Source: Betaproteobacteria bacterium (GTDB taxonomy: Bacteria > Pseudomonadota > Gammaproteobacteria > Burkholderiales > Casimicrobiaceae). From it: a DNA stretch of 64,000 nucleotides. Below, one piece after another: positions 34,574 to 43,015 of the stretch. Each line of letters begins with the position of its first letter. Position 1 is the stretch's first letter. Under the pieces are notes generated by a model. It was not told where the DNA came from, ran no database searches, and saw only the letters and a program-made list of their open reading frames with translations. Location: NCBI GenBank assembly GCA_013298695.1, contig JAAFIS010000010.1, positions 1 to 64,000 of the forward strand. Direction: 5' to 3'. A program made the translations under genes and the position numbers.

Positions 34574-37500
34574 ATGGCTAACTCACATGTTGCGCGGGCA
34601 AATGCTTCCGCACGCACTATGGTTGCTGCGCTTGTATTGGGTGCGTCTTTCTGTGCGTCTGCCGCACCGTCGCTCAAAGCGCTGCAGAGCGGTCGTACGC
34701 ATTTGCAGCTCGGCACCACGCCCTATGATTTGACGCTTGCGCCCTCAAAGAAATCAGCAGACAAGCCACGCGCTGTGAGTATGGTTAGCTGCGATTTCAA
34801 CGTAGATGGCTTCGCCGACTTAATTAGCGGCTACGCGCAGGGAGAGAGCGGATTTATCACGCTGCATCATGGTAATCCTGAAGCTTACTCGCCGACTAGC
34901 CCCGCCGCGTTTGAAAATCTGAAGCGCGGCATCTTTCCGCCGGGATTTGTCAGCGAAAGCGTAGTTACCAATGTGCCCGTCGCCCCCGAGTTGCTCGTCG
35001 CTGGGGATTTCAACGGCGACGGTAACGCCGATCTAGTGTTCGGTAAGCATGGTGATGCGGCGATTTACTTTATGCCGGGTTCGCGCACGGGTTTCGGAAC
35101 ACCGCAGAAAATTTCTCTCGGCGGTTCGCTGAATGCAATGGCCGCAGGCGAGATTGACTTACCCAACGCGGCAATCGATTTGGTGCTCGGGATTTCCGGT
35201 AATTTAGGATCAAGCCTGCAAATTTTTCGCGATGGCATCAGTACCAAGCCTTTGGTTTATCCGCTCGCGGCACCTGCTGATCAGTTAGCTATTGGCAATC
35301 TTGACGACGACCAGATGGGCGATGTAGCAATCTTGGCAGGCGGTCAAATTGCGATTTTGCATGGCTACAACCACCGCGAAAGCGCGCCCGACTTCGCGCG
35401 CTTAGAAACGTTGTCGCTCGGCAGCAAAGTGCTGTCTTTTACGCTCGGTGATTTCATCTGGGATCGCGGCGGCAAAACCGAGATCGCTCTGCTGCAAAGT
35501 GATGGCACGGTGGCTATTGCTGCGCGTGGAGCGCTCGAGATAGCTGCCTTCTCGATCGCAGAAGTGCGCGAAAAGCGCCGAACACAGAATGCTGAAAAGT
35601 CGGCGGTGATGAAGTACTGGCAGTCAGGTGTCGGCGGCAAGTGGGCGATTCAAGAGCTACACCTGGGCGTCGTCAGCAAAGCCACCGCAGGTCAGGGCGC
35701 AAAACTGTTGCGTGCAAACTTGGCTGGGCAGGCGTCCGATGACCTAATCGTCGTTGACTCGCTCGCTCAAACACTTAACGTGCTCACGGTCGAAAAATCG
35801 CAACGGAAAAGCTACCTCGTCAGCGCCAGTAGTTCGCCGGTCGCTGCACTTGCTATACCCACAAGCAGTTTTGTTCTACCTAGCCTGATTGTTTTAGGCG
35901 ATGGCGCGGTTGCGCCGAGCGTGCTGCCCTCAGTGCCGCTCGCCGTCTTCACCGTCACAAAAACGGCCGACACCAATGATGGTGCATGCAATGCCGATTG
36001 CAGCTTGCGAGAAGCGATTAGTGCCGCGAATGCGAGCGCGGGTGCTGACGCTATCGTGGTTCCAGCGGGTACCTATACGTTAACGATCGCCAACGCTGGA
36101 GGCACTAACGAGGACAACAACGCAACGGGCGATCTAGATATCAATGGGCCAGTCAGCATTTCTGGCGCAGCCCAGACGACAACGATTATCCAAGCCGGAA
36201 CTACGAACGCCAATGGCATCGACAAAGTCATCGCATTTAATCCAATTTGTACGTCCGCTGTGAATATGTCGCTCAGCGATGTCACGGTGCGCTTTGGCAG
36301 AAATTCGCAGAATGCAGCTAACCCCGATTTCAGCTACACCGGGGGCGGCATAGACGTTTGCAACACGGCTGCCGGTACTTTTTCCATGAGCAATGTCTTG
36401 GTCGATCAAAACACCAATCTCAACTCCTACGGTGGTGGCGTTAACTTTGATTCGGTAGCACCCGCAAACGGTAGCTTCAACATTACCGGCAGCACCATCA
36501 GCGGCAATCGAACCACATCTGCTGCCTCAATCATCAAAAACGGCGGCGGCATCAATTTGTTTGCCGATGCGCACAATGTCACTATTACGAACACCGCAAT
36601 TATCGGTAACACATCCGCAGTGGAGGGCGGAGGCGTCTATGCCCGCCACACCAATGGCGGTGCTATTTTGATTCAAGGCAGTATCATCAACGGCAATACC
36701 GCAGCCAGCCGCGGTGGTGGTGTGTCAAACAGTAATTTTGGCGTGTCCACGCTGACTTTAAACAACGACGGTTTTGTTCAAAACAACATCTCGCAAGGTA
36801 CAGTTTTAAACACAGAATCCCGCGGTGGCGGTATTTTCGTCAGCGCGCAAAACACCTCAAGCACCACCATCAATGAGATGAGCATCACGGGCAACACCGC
36901 TAACACCGGCACCTTCCAAGGCGGCGGTGGCGTGGCAACAATTTCTGCGGCGCCGATCACCTTGACCTTCAATCGCATCGCGGGCAACGCTGCTGGCACC
37001 GGTGGCGGCTCCGGGCTGCACAACGCGGGGGCTCCAATCACGGGTACGCGCAACTGGTGGGGCTGCAATGCTGGGCCTACTGCTGCGCCTTGTGATTTGG
37101 CAGTAGCAACCTCCGGCACGTCGACGCTCACGCCGCGCTTGCAGCTGACGCATGCGGCAAGCCCGAACGCTATATTGATCGGACAAAGCTCGACGTTGAC
37201 GGCAAGTTTCCTAACCGATAGCGGCGGCGGCGCGGTCGCTCTAGCGAATCTGGATGCCATGATCGGTACCGTCCATGCCTTTGGTAGTGCGGCATTAGGA
37301 ACTCTTTCCGCTGCACAAACCGCGATTCAACCCAACGGCACGGCAACCGCGACCTTTACCGCAACGGGCAGCGGTACGGGCTCGGCCAGCAGCGTGGTCG
37401 ACGCGCAAAGTCTGCCGGTGAGCATCACCATCGCCGTCCCTACGGCCTCAATCGCGGTAAGCCCTACTAGCGTGATTGAAGACGACGTCACTAATTTGAC

Positions 37501-38788
37501 TTACACAGTCACGTTAAGCCAAGCGGTACCCATTGCCACTTCGGTGAATTTCGTTGTGAGTGGTCTCGCGACGTCCGGCACCGATTACCCGGCAGTCGCG
37601 TCGCCGCTAGTAATTCCGGCCAACGCGCTGACGGGAACGATCACGATCAACCCGACCGCCGACGCCACCATAGAGCCCGATGAAACGGTGATCATCACGC
37701 TGACTGCGGGCACAGGCTACACGGTGGGTACACCCGCCAGTGCAACTGGCACGATCCTCAACGACGATACACCGATGGCCACGATCAGCGTGTCGCCCTC
37801 CGGCGTCGCCGAGGACGGCGCTGCCAATCTCGTCTACACCGTCACGTTGAGTCAAGTCTCGCCGACCGCAAAGTCGATCAATTTCGCTGTTAGTGGCACG
37901 GCGACATCCGGCATCGACTACCTAGCCGTCGTGTCGCCACTCGTTATCCCGGCGAACACGCTAACCGGCACGATCACCATTAACCCGACGGCAGATACCA
38001 CCCTGGAATTTGATGAGACGGTGATCATTACGCTCACAGCTGGCACCGGCTATACCGTCGGAACAACGGCCAGTGCCACGGGCTCGCTTTTGAATGACGA
38101 TCCACCGTCGCTTACGATTAACGACGTCACCGTCAGCGAGGGCAGCGCCGGTACGACCAACGCTACCTTCACGGTGAGCCTCAATGTGCCGACTACCGCC
38201 AACGTTAGCTTTGATATTGCCACTGCAAACGGCACCGCCATCGCGGGCGCGGATTACGTGGCAAAAAGCATGACCGGCCAGATCATCCCAGCGGGCAGCA
38301 GCACGTACACCTTCACCGTGCAGGTAAACGGCGATACCTTGTACGAGCCGAGCGAGACATTCTTTGTCAACATCACCAATGTGACCAATGCGGTCGTTGC
38401 CGATGGTCAGGGTCAAGGCACCATCCTCAATTTGCCCACGCCGATCCTCAATATTGACAACAGCGACGCAACGACTAAATACGATGCCGCGACCGATGGC
38501 GTGTTGCTGTTGCGCTACCTTTTTGGTTTTCGTGACACCGCGCTTGTCGACGGCGCACTCGGCAGCGGTCCCGCGTTGCGCAATGCCGCGCAGATCGCCG
38601 CACACATTAACGATAACCTCGCGGCGTTTGATGTTGACGGCGATGGATTTACGCTTCTCATGTCCGACGGCTTGATGATTTTGCGACGCCTACTAGGCTT
38701 GAGCGGTCTAGCGTTGACTGCCAACGCGAAGCAAGGAGCCACCAGCGACCTAGCCATTGCGGTAGCCATTGATGCGTTGAAGCCGTGA
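34574..38788 (+). CDS. Large secreted FG-GAP / CSLREA / beta-helix / Calx-beta protein
   Basis: 1404-residue exported multidomain protein. In order: signal peptide (to about 31, FCASAA), FG-GAP/VCBS-like Ca-binding blades (about 60-260: CDFNVDGFADL, GDFNGDGNADL), a CSLREA motif (CNADCSLREAISAANA, near 470), a right-handed beta helix rich in GGG and NGN turns (about 500-860), three Calx-beta repeats (about 955-1290, the first two nearly alike) and a C-terminal EF-hand/dockerin-like repeat pair (YDAATDGVLLLRYLFG and FDVDGDGFTLLMSDGLMILRRLLG). No PEP-CTERM or membrane anchor is seen, so it is probably released or held by partners. Likely an adhesin or matrix protein; the function is not proven. 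It lies just outside the island scar. Confidence 0.85.
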   Translation: MANSHVARANASARTMVAALVLGASFCASAAPSLKALQSGRTHLQLGTTPYDLTLAPSKKSADKPRAVSMVSCDFNVDGFADLISGYAQGESGFITLHHGNPEAYSPTSPAAFENLKRGIFPPGFVSESVVTNVPVAPELLVAGDFNGDGNADLVFGKHGDAAIYFMPGSRTGFGTPQKISLGGSLNAMAAGEIDLPNAAIDLVLGISGNLGSSLQIFRDGISTKPLVYPLAAPADQLAIGNLDDDQMGDVAILAGGQIAILHGYNHRESAPDFARLETLSLGSKVLSFTLGDFIWDRGGKTEIALLQSDGTVAIAARGALEIAAFSIAEVREKRRTQNAEKSAVMKYWQSGVGGKWAIQELHLGVVSKATAGQGAKLLRANLAGQASDDLIVVDSLAQTLNVLTVEKSQRKSYLVSASSSPVAALAIPTSSFVLPSLIVLGDGAVAPSVLPSVPLAVFTVTKTADTNDGACNADCSLREAISAANASAGADAIVVPAGTYTLTIANAGGTNEDNNATGDLDINGPVSISGAAQTTTIIQAGTTNANGIDKVIAFNPICTSAVNMSLSDVTVRFGRNSQNAANPDFSYTGGGIDVCNTAAGTFSMSNVLVDQNTNLNSYGGGVNFDSVAPANGSFNITGSTISGNRTTSAASIIKNGGGINLFADAHNVTITNTAIIGNTSAVEGGGVYARHTNGGAILIQGSIINGNTAASRGGGVSNSNFGVSTLTLNNDGFVQNNISQGTVLNTESRGGGIFVSAQNTSSTTINEMSITGNTANTGTFQGGGGVATISAAPITLTFNRIAGNAAGTGGGSGLHNAGAPITGTRNWWGCNAGPTAAPCDLAVATSGTSTLTPRLQLTHAASPNAILIGQSSTLTASFLTDSGGGAVALANLDAMIGTVHAFGSAALGTLSAAQTAIQPNGTATATFTATGSGTGSASSVVDAQSLPVSITIAVPTASIAVSPTSVIEDDVTNLTYTVTLSQAVPIATSVNFVVSGLATSGTDYPAVASPLVIPANALTGTITINPTADATIEPDETVIITLTAGTGYTVGTPASATGTILNDDTPMATISVSPSGVAEDGAANLVYTVTLSQVSPTAKSINFAVSGTATSGIDYLAVVSPLVIPANTLTGTITINPTADTTLEFDETVIITLTAGTGYTVGTTASATGSLLNDDPPSLTINDVTVSEGSAGTTNATFTVSLNVPTTANVSFDIATANGTAIAGADYVAKSMTGQIIPAGSSTYTFTVQVNGDTLYEPSETFFVNITNVTNAVVADGQGQGTILNLPTPILNIDNSDATTKYDAATDGVLLLRYLFGFRDTALVDGALGSGPALRNAAQIAAHINDNLAAFDVDGDGFTLLMSDGLMILRRLLGLSGLALTANAKQGATSDLAIAVAIDALKP
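37441..38103 (+). repeat. Tandem near-identical Calx-beta coding repeats
   Basis: Two adjacent units of about 330 bp encode Calx-beta domains sharing long stretches such as TLTGTITINPTAD and DETVIITLTAGTGYTVGT. A third, diverged unit follows (to about 38440). Such repeats can expand or contract by recombination. Confidence 0.8.
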
Positions 38789-38865
38789 ACCGAGCGCAAG
38801 TTAGGTCCCAACCTTTGAGCCGGGGCAACCCCCCTCGCAGCTAGCCCACTACTCCAGCATCGCCC

Positions 38866-39480
38866 CTACCCAACCACCCGCTTAAATTTGCTTTCATGAA
38901 ACACGAGGGCCTCGCCGGTGAAGTGGTTTGCCCGCAGCACTTCGCCGATGAATAGCTCATGGTCGCCTACCCGGTAGTCGTTGATTTTTTTGCAGTGGAA
39001 GTGTGCGATAGCGTTGGCGATAAGCGGAGATTCGCCGGGTGTTTCAACCAGTGCTACGCCTTGAAATCGTTCGGGCGCGCGGCTGGCGAATTGTTTTGCA
39101 ATGTGGTCTTGGTCGGCGCGTAAAACACTGACCGCGAAATGCGTTGCGTTGATAAAGGTTCTGTGTAGTCCCGAATTGATGCGCAGGCTCCATTGAATCA
39201 GCGGCGGATCGAGCGACACTGAGCCAAACGAGTTGGCGGTGAGTCCTACCGGCGCGCCGTGTTCATCAAGCGTTGTGATTACTGTGACGCCCGTGGCGAA
39301 GCTTGCGAACGCGGCGCGTAGCGCGAGCGAATCGAGATTCTGCGGAGGGACAAGCGCGGCGGCGGAAGTGGTGGCGGTGACGGGTGCGCGGGGACGAGCG
39401 TGCGACAACAAAAGCTCTGGTTTTCTACGGTGCTGCGCTCGCGCGCCGTTTGCCCGAGGGCGTGCGTCGCGACGGTACAC
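38866..39480 (-). CDS. Flavin reductase-like domain protein
   Basis: 204 residues; the FMN-binding split-barrel domain runs from about 52 to the end (LRAAFASFATGVTVITT, GLTANSFGSVSLDPPL, FAVSVLRADQDHIAKQFAS). Such proteins reduce FMN with NAD(P)H for a partner monooxygenase. The start is uncertain: the GTG at 39478-39480 opens the frame, but the first 45 residues are Arg- and Ala-rich, and a TTG near residue 24 would also serve. It is divergent from the NDH-2 gene. No monooxygenase gene is adjacent. Confidence 0.82.
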   Translation of the reverse strand: MYRRDARPRANGARAQHRRKPELLLSHARPRAPVTATTSAAALVPPQNLDSLALRAAFASFATGVTVITTLDEHGAPVGLTANSFGSVSLDPPLIQWSLRINSGLHRTFINATHFAVSVLRADQDHIAKQFASRAPERFQGVALVETPGESPLIANAIAHFHCKKINDYRVGDHELFIGEVLRANHFTGEALVFHESKFKRVVG

Positions 39481-39687
39481 TCACCATCAATGATTTGCTG
39501 TGATTATCGAGCTTTCTAACGACGTGCTCATAGACGCTGTGAAGTGACGGCCTTTGAGGCGGACGGATGAACAGCTTAAACGCCCTTGCCCCAATCTGTA
39601 AGGGGTCAAGGGTTGAATAGATATGTTATTGAGTAAACTATTGGCTTGCGTCTTTGCCCATAAGAATAGGGCGTTGGTGTCTATTGT

Positions 39688-41022
39688 TTGAATTTCAACC
39701 TGAGCAATCTTAAAAGCGTGCACGACGGCACTTTACTCCCGCGAGTGGTGGTTATCGGCGGCGGATTCGCCGGGCTCTGGTGCACGCGTGCACTCGCTCG
39801 TGACAACGTCGCCATTACCCTGATTGATCGTAGCAATCATCATCTGTTTCAGCCGTTGCTCTATCAGGTGGCGACCGCTGGCCTCTCAAGCCCTGATATC
39901 GCCGCGCCCCTGCGGCACATTTTGCGCAACCAAGCGAATGTGGAAGTGCGCTTGGGTGAAGTCGTCGCGATTGACAAATCAGCGCGCACGGTGAGGCTCG
40001 CGGATGCTTCGATCATTGGATACGACTACCTGTTGGTGGCAACCGGAGCGGGGCATGCGTATTTTGGGCACGATGATTGGGCGGCTCATGCGCCGGGCCT
40101 CAAAACGCTCGATGACGCGCTCGAAATTCGACGCCGGGTGCTGACTGCGTTTGAGCGTGCGGAGTCGTGCAGCGACCCGAAGGAACGCGCTGCGTGGCTT
40201 AGTTTCGCTGTGGTGGGCGGCGGGCCGACCGGTGTTGAGCTAGCCGGCACGCTTGCTGAAATTGCGCGGCACACGTTGAAGCGAGAGTTTCGCCACATTG
40301 ATCCGGCAAGCGCGAAGGTTCGCCTTATCGAGGCGGGTACGCGGGTTCTCGCATCGTTCCCTGATTCATTGTCTGAAAAAGCGCTGCAACAGCTTGAACG
40401 TTTGGGTGTTGAAGTGCTCACCGGAACCCCGGTGTCAAACATTGATGAGCGTGGCTTTCAACTGGGCGATCGATTGGTTGAGGCGCGCACGGTGATTTGG
40501 GCGGCCGGCGTTGCAGCATCTCCGCTTGCACAAACGTTAAACGTCGAAACGGATCGCGCAGGTCGCGTGCTGGTTCGCGACGATTTGTCAATTGAAGGCG
40601 CGTCAGAGATTTTCGTCGCGGGTGACTTAGCGAACGTGAAGTACGAGGGCAAGTTAGTACCCGGCATCGCGCCGGCCGCGAAGCAAATGGGCGCGCATGT
40701 GGCGTTGGCGATTCGCGCACGGATGGCCGGAAAAATGGTTCCAGCGTTTCGCTATCGCGACTACGGGAATCTGGCAACGATAGGTCGGTTGGCCGCGGTC
40801 GTTGACCTGCGCGGCTGGAAGTTTTCGGGGATGGTTGCGTGGTGGTTTTGGTTGCTTGCGCACGTGTTTTTTCTCATCGGCTTTCGCAATCGCTTTGTTG
40901 TGATGTTGAACTGGGCGCTTTCTTACTGGACGTATCAGCGTGCGGCAAGAATCATTCTTCGAGTGCCGGATGAAGGGGCCGTGCCCAGCTCGCGCAAAAC
41001 GAGTGAAATCGCTGCTTCGTAA
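39688..41022 (+). CDS. ndh: NAD(P)/FAD-dependent oxidoreductase, type II NADH dehydrogenase
   Basis: Single-subunit respiratory NADH:quinone oxidoreductase. The 444 residues have two Rossmann motifs, GGGFAGLWCTRALA (FAD) and VVGGGPTGVELAGTLAE (NADH), the FQPLLYQVATAGLSSPDIA segment and VAGDLANV near the FAD end. A hydrophobic C-terminal stretch (MVAWWFWLLAHVFFLIGF) anchors it in the membrane. The frame begins with TTG at 39688; a GTG at 39718 is a possible alternative. Assignment to NDH-2 is firm at family level. Confidence 0.88.
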   Translation: MNFNLSNLKSVHDGTLLPRVVVIGGGFAGLWCTRALARDNVAITLIDRSNHHLFQPLLYQVATAGLSSPDIAAPLRHILRNQANVEVRLGEVVAIDKSARTVRLADASIIGYDYLLVATGAGHAYFGHDDWAAHAPGLKTLDDALEIRRRVLTAFERAESCSDPKERAAWLSFAVVGGGPTGVELAGTLAEIARHTLKREFRHIDPASAKVRLIEAGTRVLASFPDSLSEKALQQLERLGVEVLTGTPVSNIDERGFQLGDRLVEARTVIWAAGVAASPLAQTLNVETDRAGRVLVRDDLSIEGASEIFVAGDLANVKYEGKLVPGIAPAAKQMGAHVALAIRARMAGKMVPAFRYRDYGNLATIGRLAAVVDLRGWKFSGMVAWWFWLLAHVFFLIGFRNRFVVMLNWALSYWTYQRAARIILRVPDEGAVPSSRKTSEIAAS

Positions 41023-41160
41023 TTTCGAAACTCGATTAGCTTATTTGTTTAGACGACGCATTGATTGGGCGAAAAGGCCCTAGTAGGTAATAGTCGCTAA
41101 GTATGTGAGAAGTACTATCGCTCCAAATAAATAAGCCACTTAAAGAACTAGCTGTTTTGT

Positions 41161-41181
41161 TTATAGGGTTTATCCTATAAT
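41161..41181 (+). promoter_or_regulatory. -10 element and hairpin immediately before moaD
   Basis: TTATAGG-GTTTAT-CCTATAA forms a perfect 7-bp stem at 41161-41180, and its right arm contains a perfect TATAAT (41176-41181) only 6 bp before the moaD ATG. Transcription from it would begin at or next to the start codon, giving a leaderless mRNA. No clear -35 is seen. Confidence 0.4.
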
Positions 41182-41187
41182 AGGTAT

Positions 41188-41460
41188 ATGACTCAAACCA
41201 CTGCCTCGATCCAGTTGGTATTTCTCGCGAGGTTGCGTGAACGCTTCGGCGTCGCACGCGAGACGGTCGCAATCGACAGCACCGAAACCTCGGTCGCCGC
41301 CGTGCTCTCAAAGCTGCGCGCGAGGGGTGAGGTGTTTGCCGACGAACTGGCCGAAGGCCGCGCGTTTCGTGTTGCCGTGAACCATACTGTCGTGGGGTTC
41401 AATCATGCAGTGCGCAGCGGCGACGAAGTCGCGATTTTCCCGCCGGTCACCGGCGGCTAG
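41188..41460 (+). CDS. moaD: Molybdopterin synthase sulfur carrier subunit
   Basis: Ubiquitin-fold sulfur donor for molybdopterin synthesis, 90 residues, ending in the required Gly-Gly (PPVTGG) that is thiocarboxylated. QLVFLARLRERFG at the N-terminus and GDEVAIFPPVTGG at the end match the family. It is followed by a structured spacer and moaE, its partner subunit. Confidence 0.92.
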   Translation: MTQTTASIQLVFLARLRERFGVARETVAIDSTETSVAAVLSKLRARGEVFADELAEGRAFRVAVNHTVVGFNHAVRSGDEVAIFPPVTGG

Positions 41461-41462
41461 CT

Positions 41463-41550
41463 CCGCGCGGTTGGAGTTGCGCACGCTGACGATCTAGCCG
41501 CATCGCAGTTTTTCGATGCGGGTTTTTAGCGTGGCGACTCCAAACCACGG
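41463..41550 (+). terminator. Extended inverted repeat with inner terminator between moaD and moaE
   Basis: The inner hairpin CCGCATCG-CAGTTTTT-CGATGCGG (41498-41521) followed by G and five T is a good terminator. It is enclosed by a longer imperfect inverted repeat: 41463-41487 (GGTTGGAGTTGCGCACGCT) can pair with 41528-41550 (AGCGTGGCGACTCCAAACC). The stacked arrangement in the moaD-moaE gap may be a regulated attenuator rather than a plain stop. Confidence 0.7.
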
Positions 41551-41594
41551 TTTCCCTTACTCGGGATCGAACGCAATCGCGATACGCTTCTGGC

Positions 41595-42080
41595 ATGAGT
41601 CATTTTGTTCGAGTTCATCACGATGATTTCGACGTTAGTCGCGAGCTAGCGGCGCTGCGCGCGAAGGATCCACGCGTCGGCGCAGCGGTGACGTTTCTTG
41701 GCTGCGTGCGCGACATGAACGAGGGCGACGAAGTCTCCCTCATGTATCTAGAACACTATCCCGGGATGACAGAGCGTGAACTTGAGCGCATTTCAATCGA
41801 AGCTGCCACCCGTTGGCGCGTTTACGACACGCTGGTAATTCATCGAATTGGTGAGCTGCGACCGCTCGATCAAATCGTCTTTGTCGCGGTGACCAGTGCC
41901 CATCGGGGAGATGCATTTAGCGCCTGCGAATTCATCATGGACTATCTGAAGACACAGGCGCCGTTTTGGAAGCGCGAGGTGACTGCAAACGGCGAACGCT
42001 GGGTTGATGCGCGCGAAAGCGACGCGGCGGCTGCCAAGCGCTGGGAAGCCTCGCAACAGCCACAATCACAATCAGCGTGA
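41595..42080 (+). CDS. moaE: Molybdopterin synthase catalytic subunit
   Basis: Converts precursor Z to molybdopterin using MoaD thiocarboxylate. The 161 residues show VRDMNEGDEV, the LEHYPGMTE region that contacts MoaD, HRIGEL and the catalytic-Lys segment KTQAPFWKRE. A Gln- and Ser-rich tail follows. It overlaps the dgoK start by 4 bp, so the following carbohydrate kinase is on the same transcript. Confidence 0.94.
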   Translation: MSHFVRVHHDDFDVSRELAALRAKDPRVGAAVTFLGCVRDMNEGDEVSLMYLEHYPGMTERELERISIEAATRWRVYDTLVIHRIGELRPLDQIVFVAVTSAHRGDAFSACEFIMDYLKTQAPFWKREVTANGERWVDARESDAAAAKRWEASQQPQSQSA

Positions 42081-43006
42081 ATGCAACAATCGCGGCAGTC
42101 GGGATTGATTGGGGATCGACCAACGTGCGTGCGTTCGCGTTTGACAACGAGGGACGCGTTCTAAGTGTCGCTCGAAGCAGCGCAGGCGCAATGTCGTTAA
42201 GCAGTCATCAGCAATTTGAGCGCGCGCTCAACGAGCTCGCGGGCGATTGGTTGCGTAGCGCCCCGAGCGCCCAGTTGATTGCGTGTGGCATGGTCGGCGC
42301 ACGCGGAGCATGGGTTGAAGCCGGGTATTGCGCAATCGGTGCTAATGTCGATCAGCTCGCAACTCATAGCGTTGAAATGGCCACTCAATTTAGCCAACCA
42401 CTCTGCGTTATCCCCGGCGTCGCAAGCGATGAGCCTGACGTGATGCGCGGTGAAGAAACGCAATTAGTCGGACTTGATCGCGACGACGCGCTCGTAGTGT
42501 TGCCGGGAACACACAGCAAATGGGTAGAACTTCGTTCGCGGCGTATTGCGAGCTTCAAAACGTTTCTTACCGGAGAGATGAATGCCGTGATTCGCGAGCA
42601 CACGTCAATCGGAAAAGTGCTGCAAGACGCGCCCTCGCTCGATGATAAGGTTGCCGTGGCGCAGGGTATTGATCGAGCGCGACGTGGCGTCGGTGATGAG
42701 CGACACTGGCTGCATGAGCTGTTTGGCTTTCGCTCGCGCGCCGTCACGCAAGGGCCCGCGCCTGCGCTCAGTACGGAGTTTTCAGCTTGGCTTATCGCGT
42801 CGGAAATAATGGCTGCGCGCCGCTCCTATCCTGACGTCACGCAAATTCAGTTGCTCGCGAGTCAGCCTCTCGCTAATTGGTATGAGCAGATTGCAGTGAT
42901 GCTCGGTTTCAATGTGAATACGCACAACGCTGAGCACTGTGTTGCAAGTGGGCTGTGGCGCATCCTGAAGGCGCGCACGCGTCTTCAACGCGCGTTCGCG
43001 CCATAG
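42077..43006 (+). CDS. dgoK: 2-dehydro-3-deoxygalactonokinase-like kinase
   Basis: 309-residue kinase of the DgoK family, which phosphorylates 2-keto-3-deoxygalactonate. Motifs: GIDWGSTNVRAFAFD at the N-terminus, CGMVGARGAWVEAGY, LPGTHSKWVELR and FLTGEMNAVIREH. The GTG at 42077 overlaps the moaE stop. The usual partners (KDPGal aldolase, galactonate dehydratase and transporter) are not adjacent, so it is either an orphan served from elsewhere or has another sugar-acid substrate. Confidence 0.85.
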   Translation: MNATIAAVGIDWGSTNVRAFAFDNEGRVLSVARSSAGAMSLSSHQQFERALNELAGDWLRSAPSAQLIACGMVGARGAWVEAGYCAIGANVDQLATHSVEMATQFSQPLCVIPGVASDEPDVMRGEETQLVGLDRDDALVVLPGTHSKWVELRSRRIASFKTFLTGEMNAVIREHTSIGKVLQDAPSLDDKVAVAQGIDRARRGVGDERHWLHELFGFRSRAVTQGPAPALSTEFSAWLIASEIMAARRSYPDVTQIQLLASQPLANWYEQIAVMLGFNVNTHNAEHCVASGLWRILKARTRLQRAFAP

Positions 43007-43015
43007 AATGAAGCC

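Noticed and set aside
37961-38605. 214-codon minus-strand frame antisense to the Calx-beta region
   Set aside because: It falls within a clearly coding repeat region and shows no domain of its own.
39487-39723. 78-codon minus-strand frame between the flavin reductase and NDH-2 genes
   Set aside because: No start context, no recognisable features, and it overlaps the NDH-2 start.
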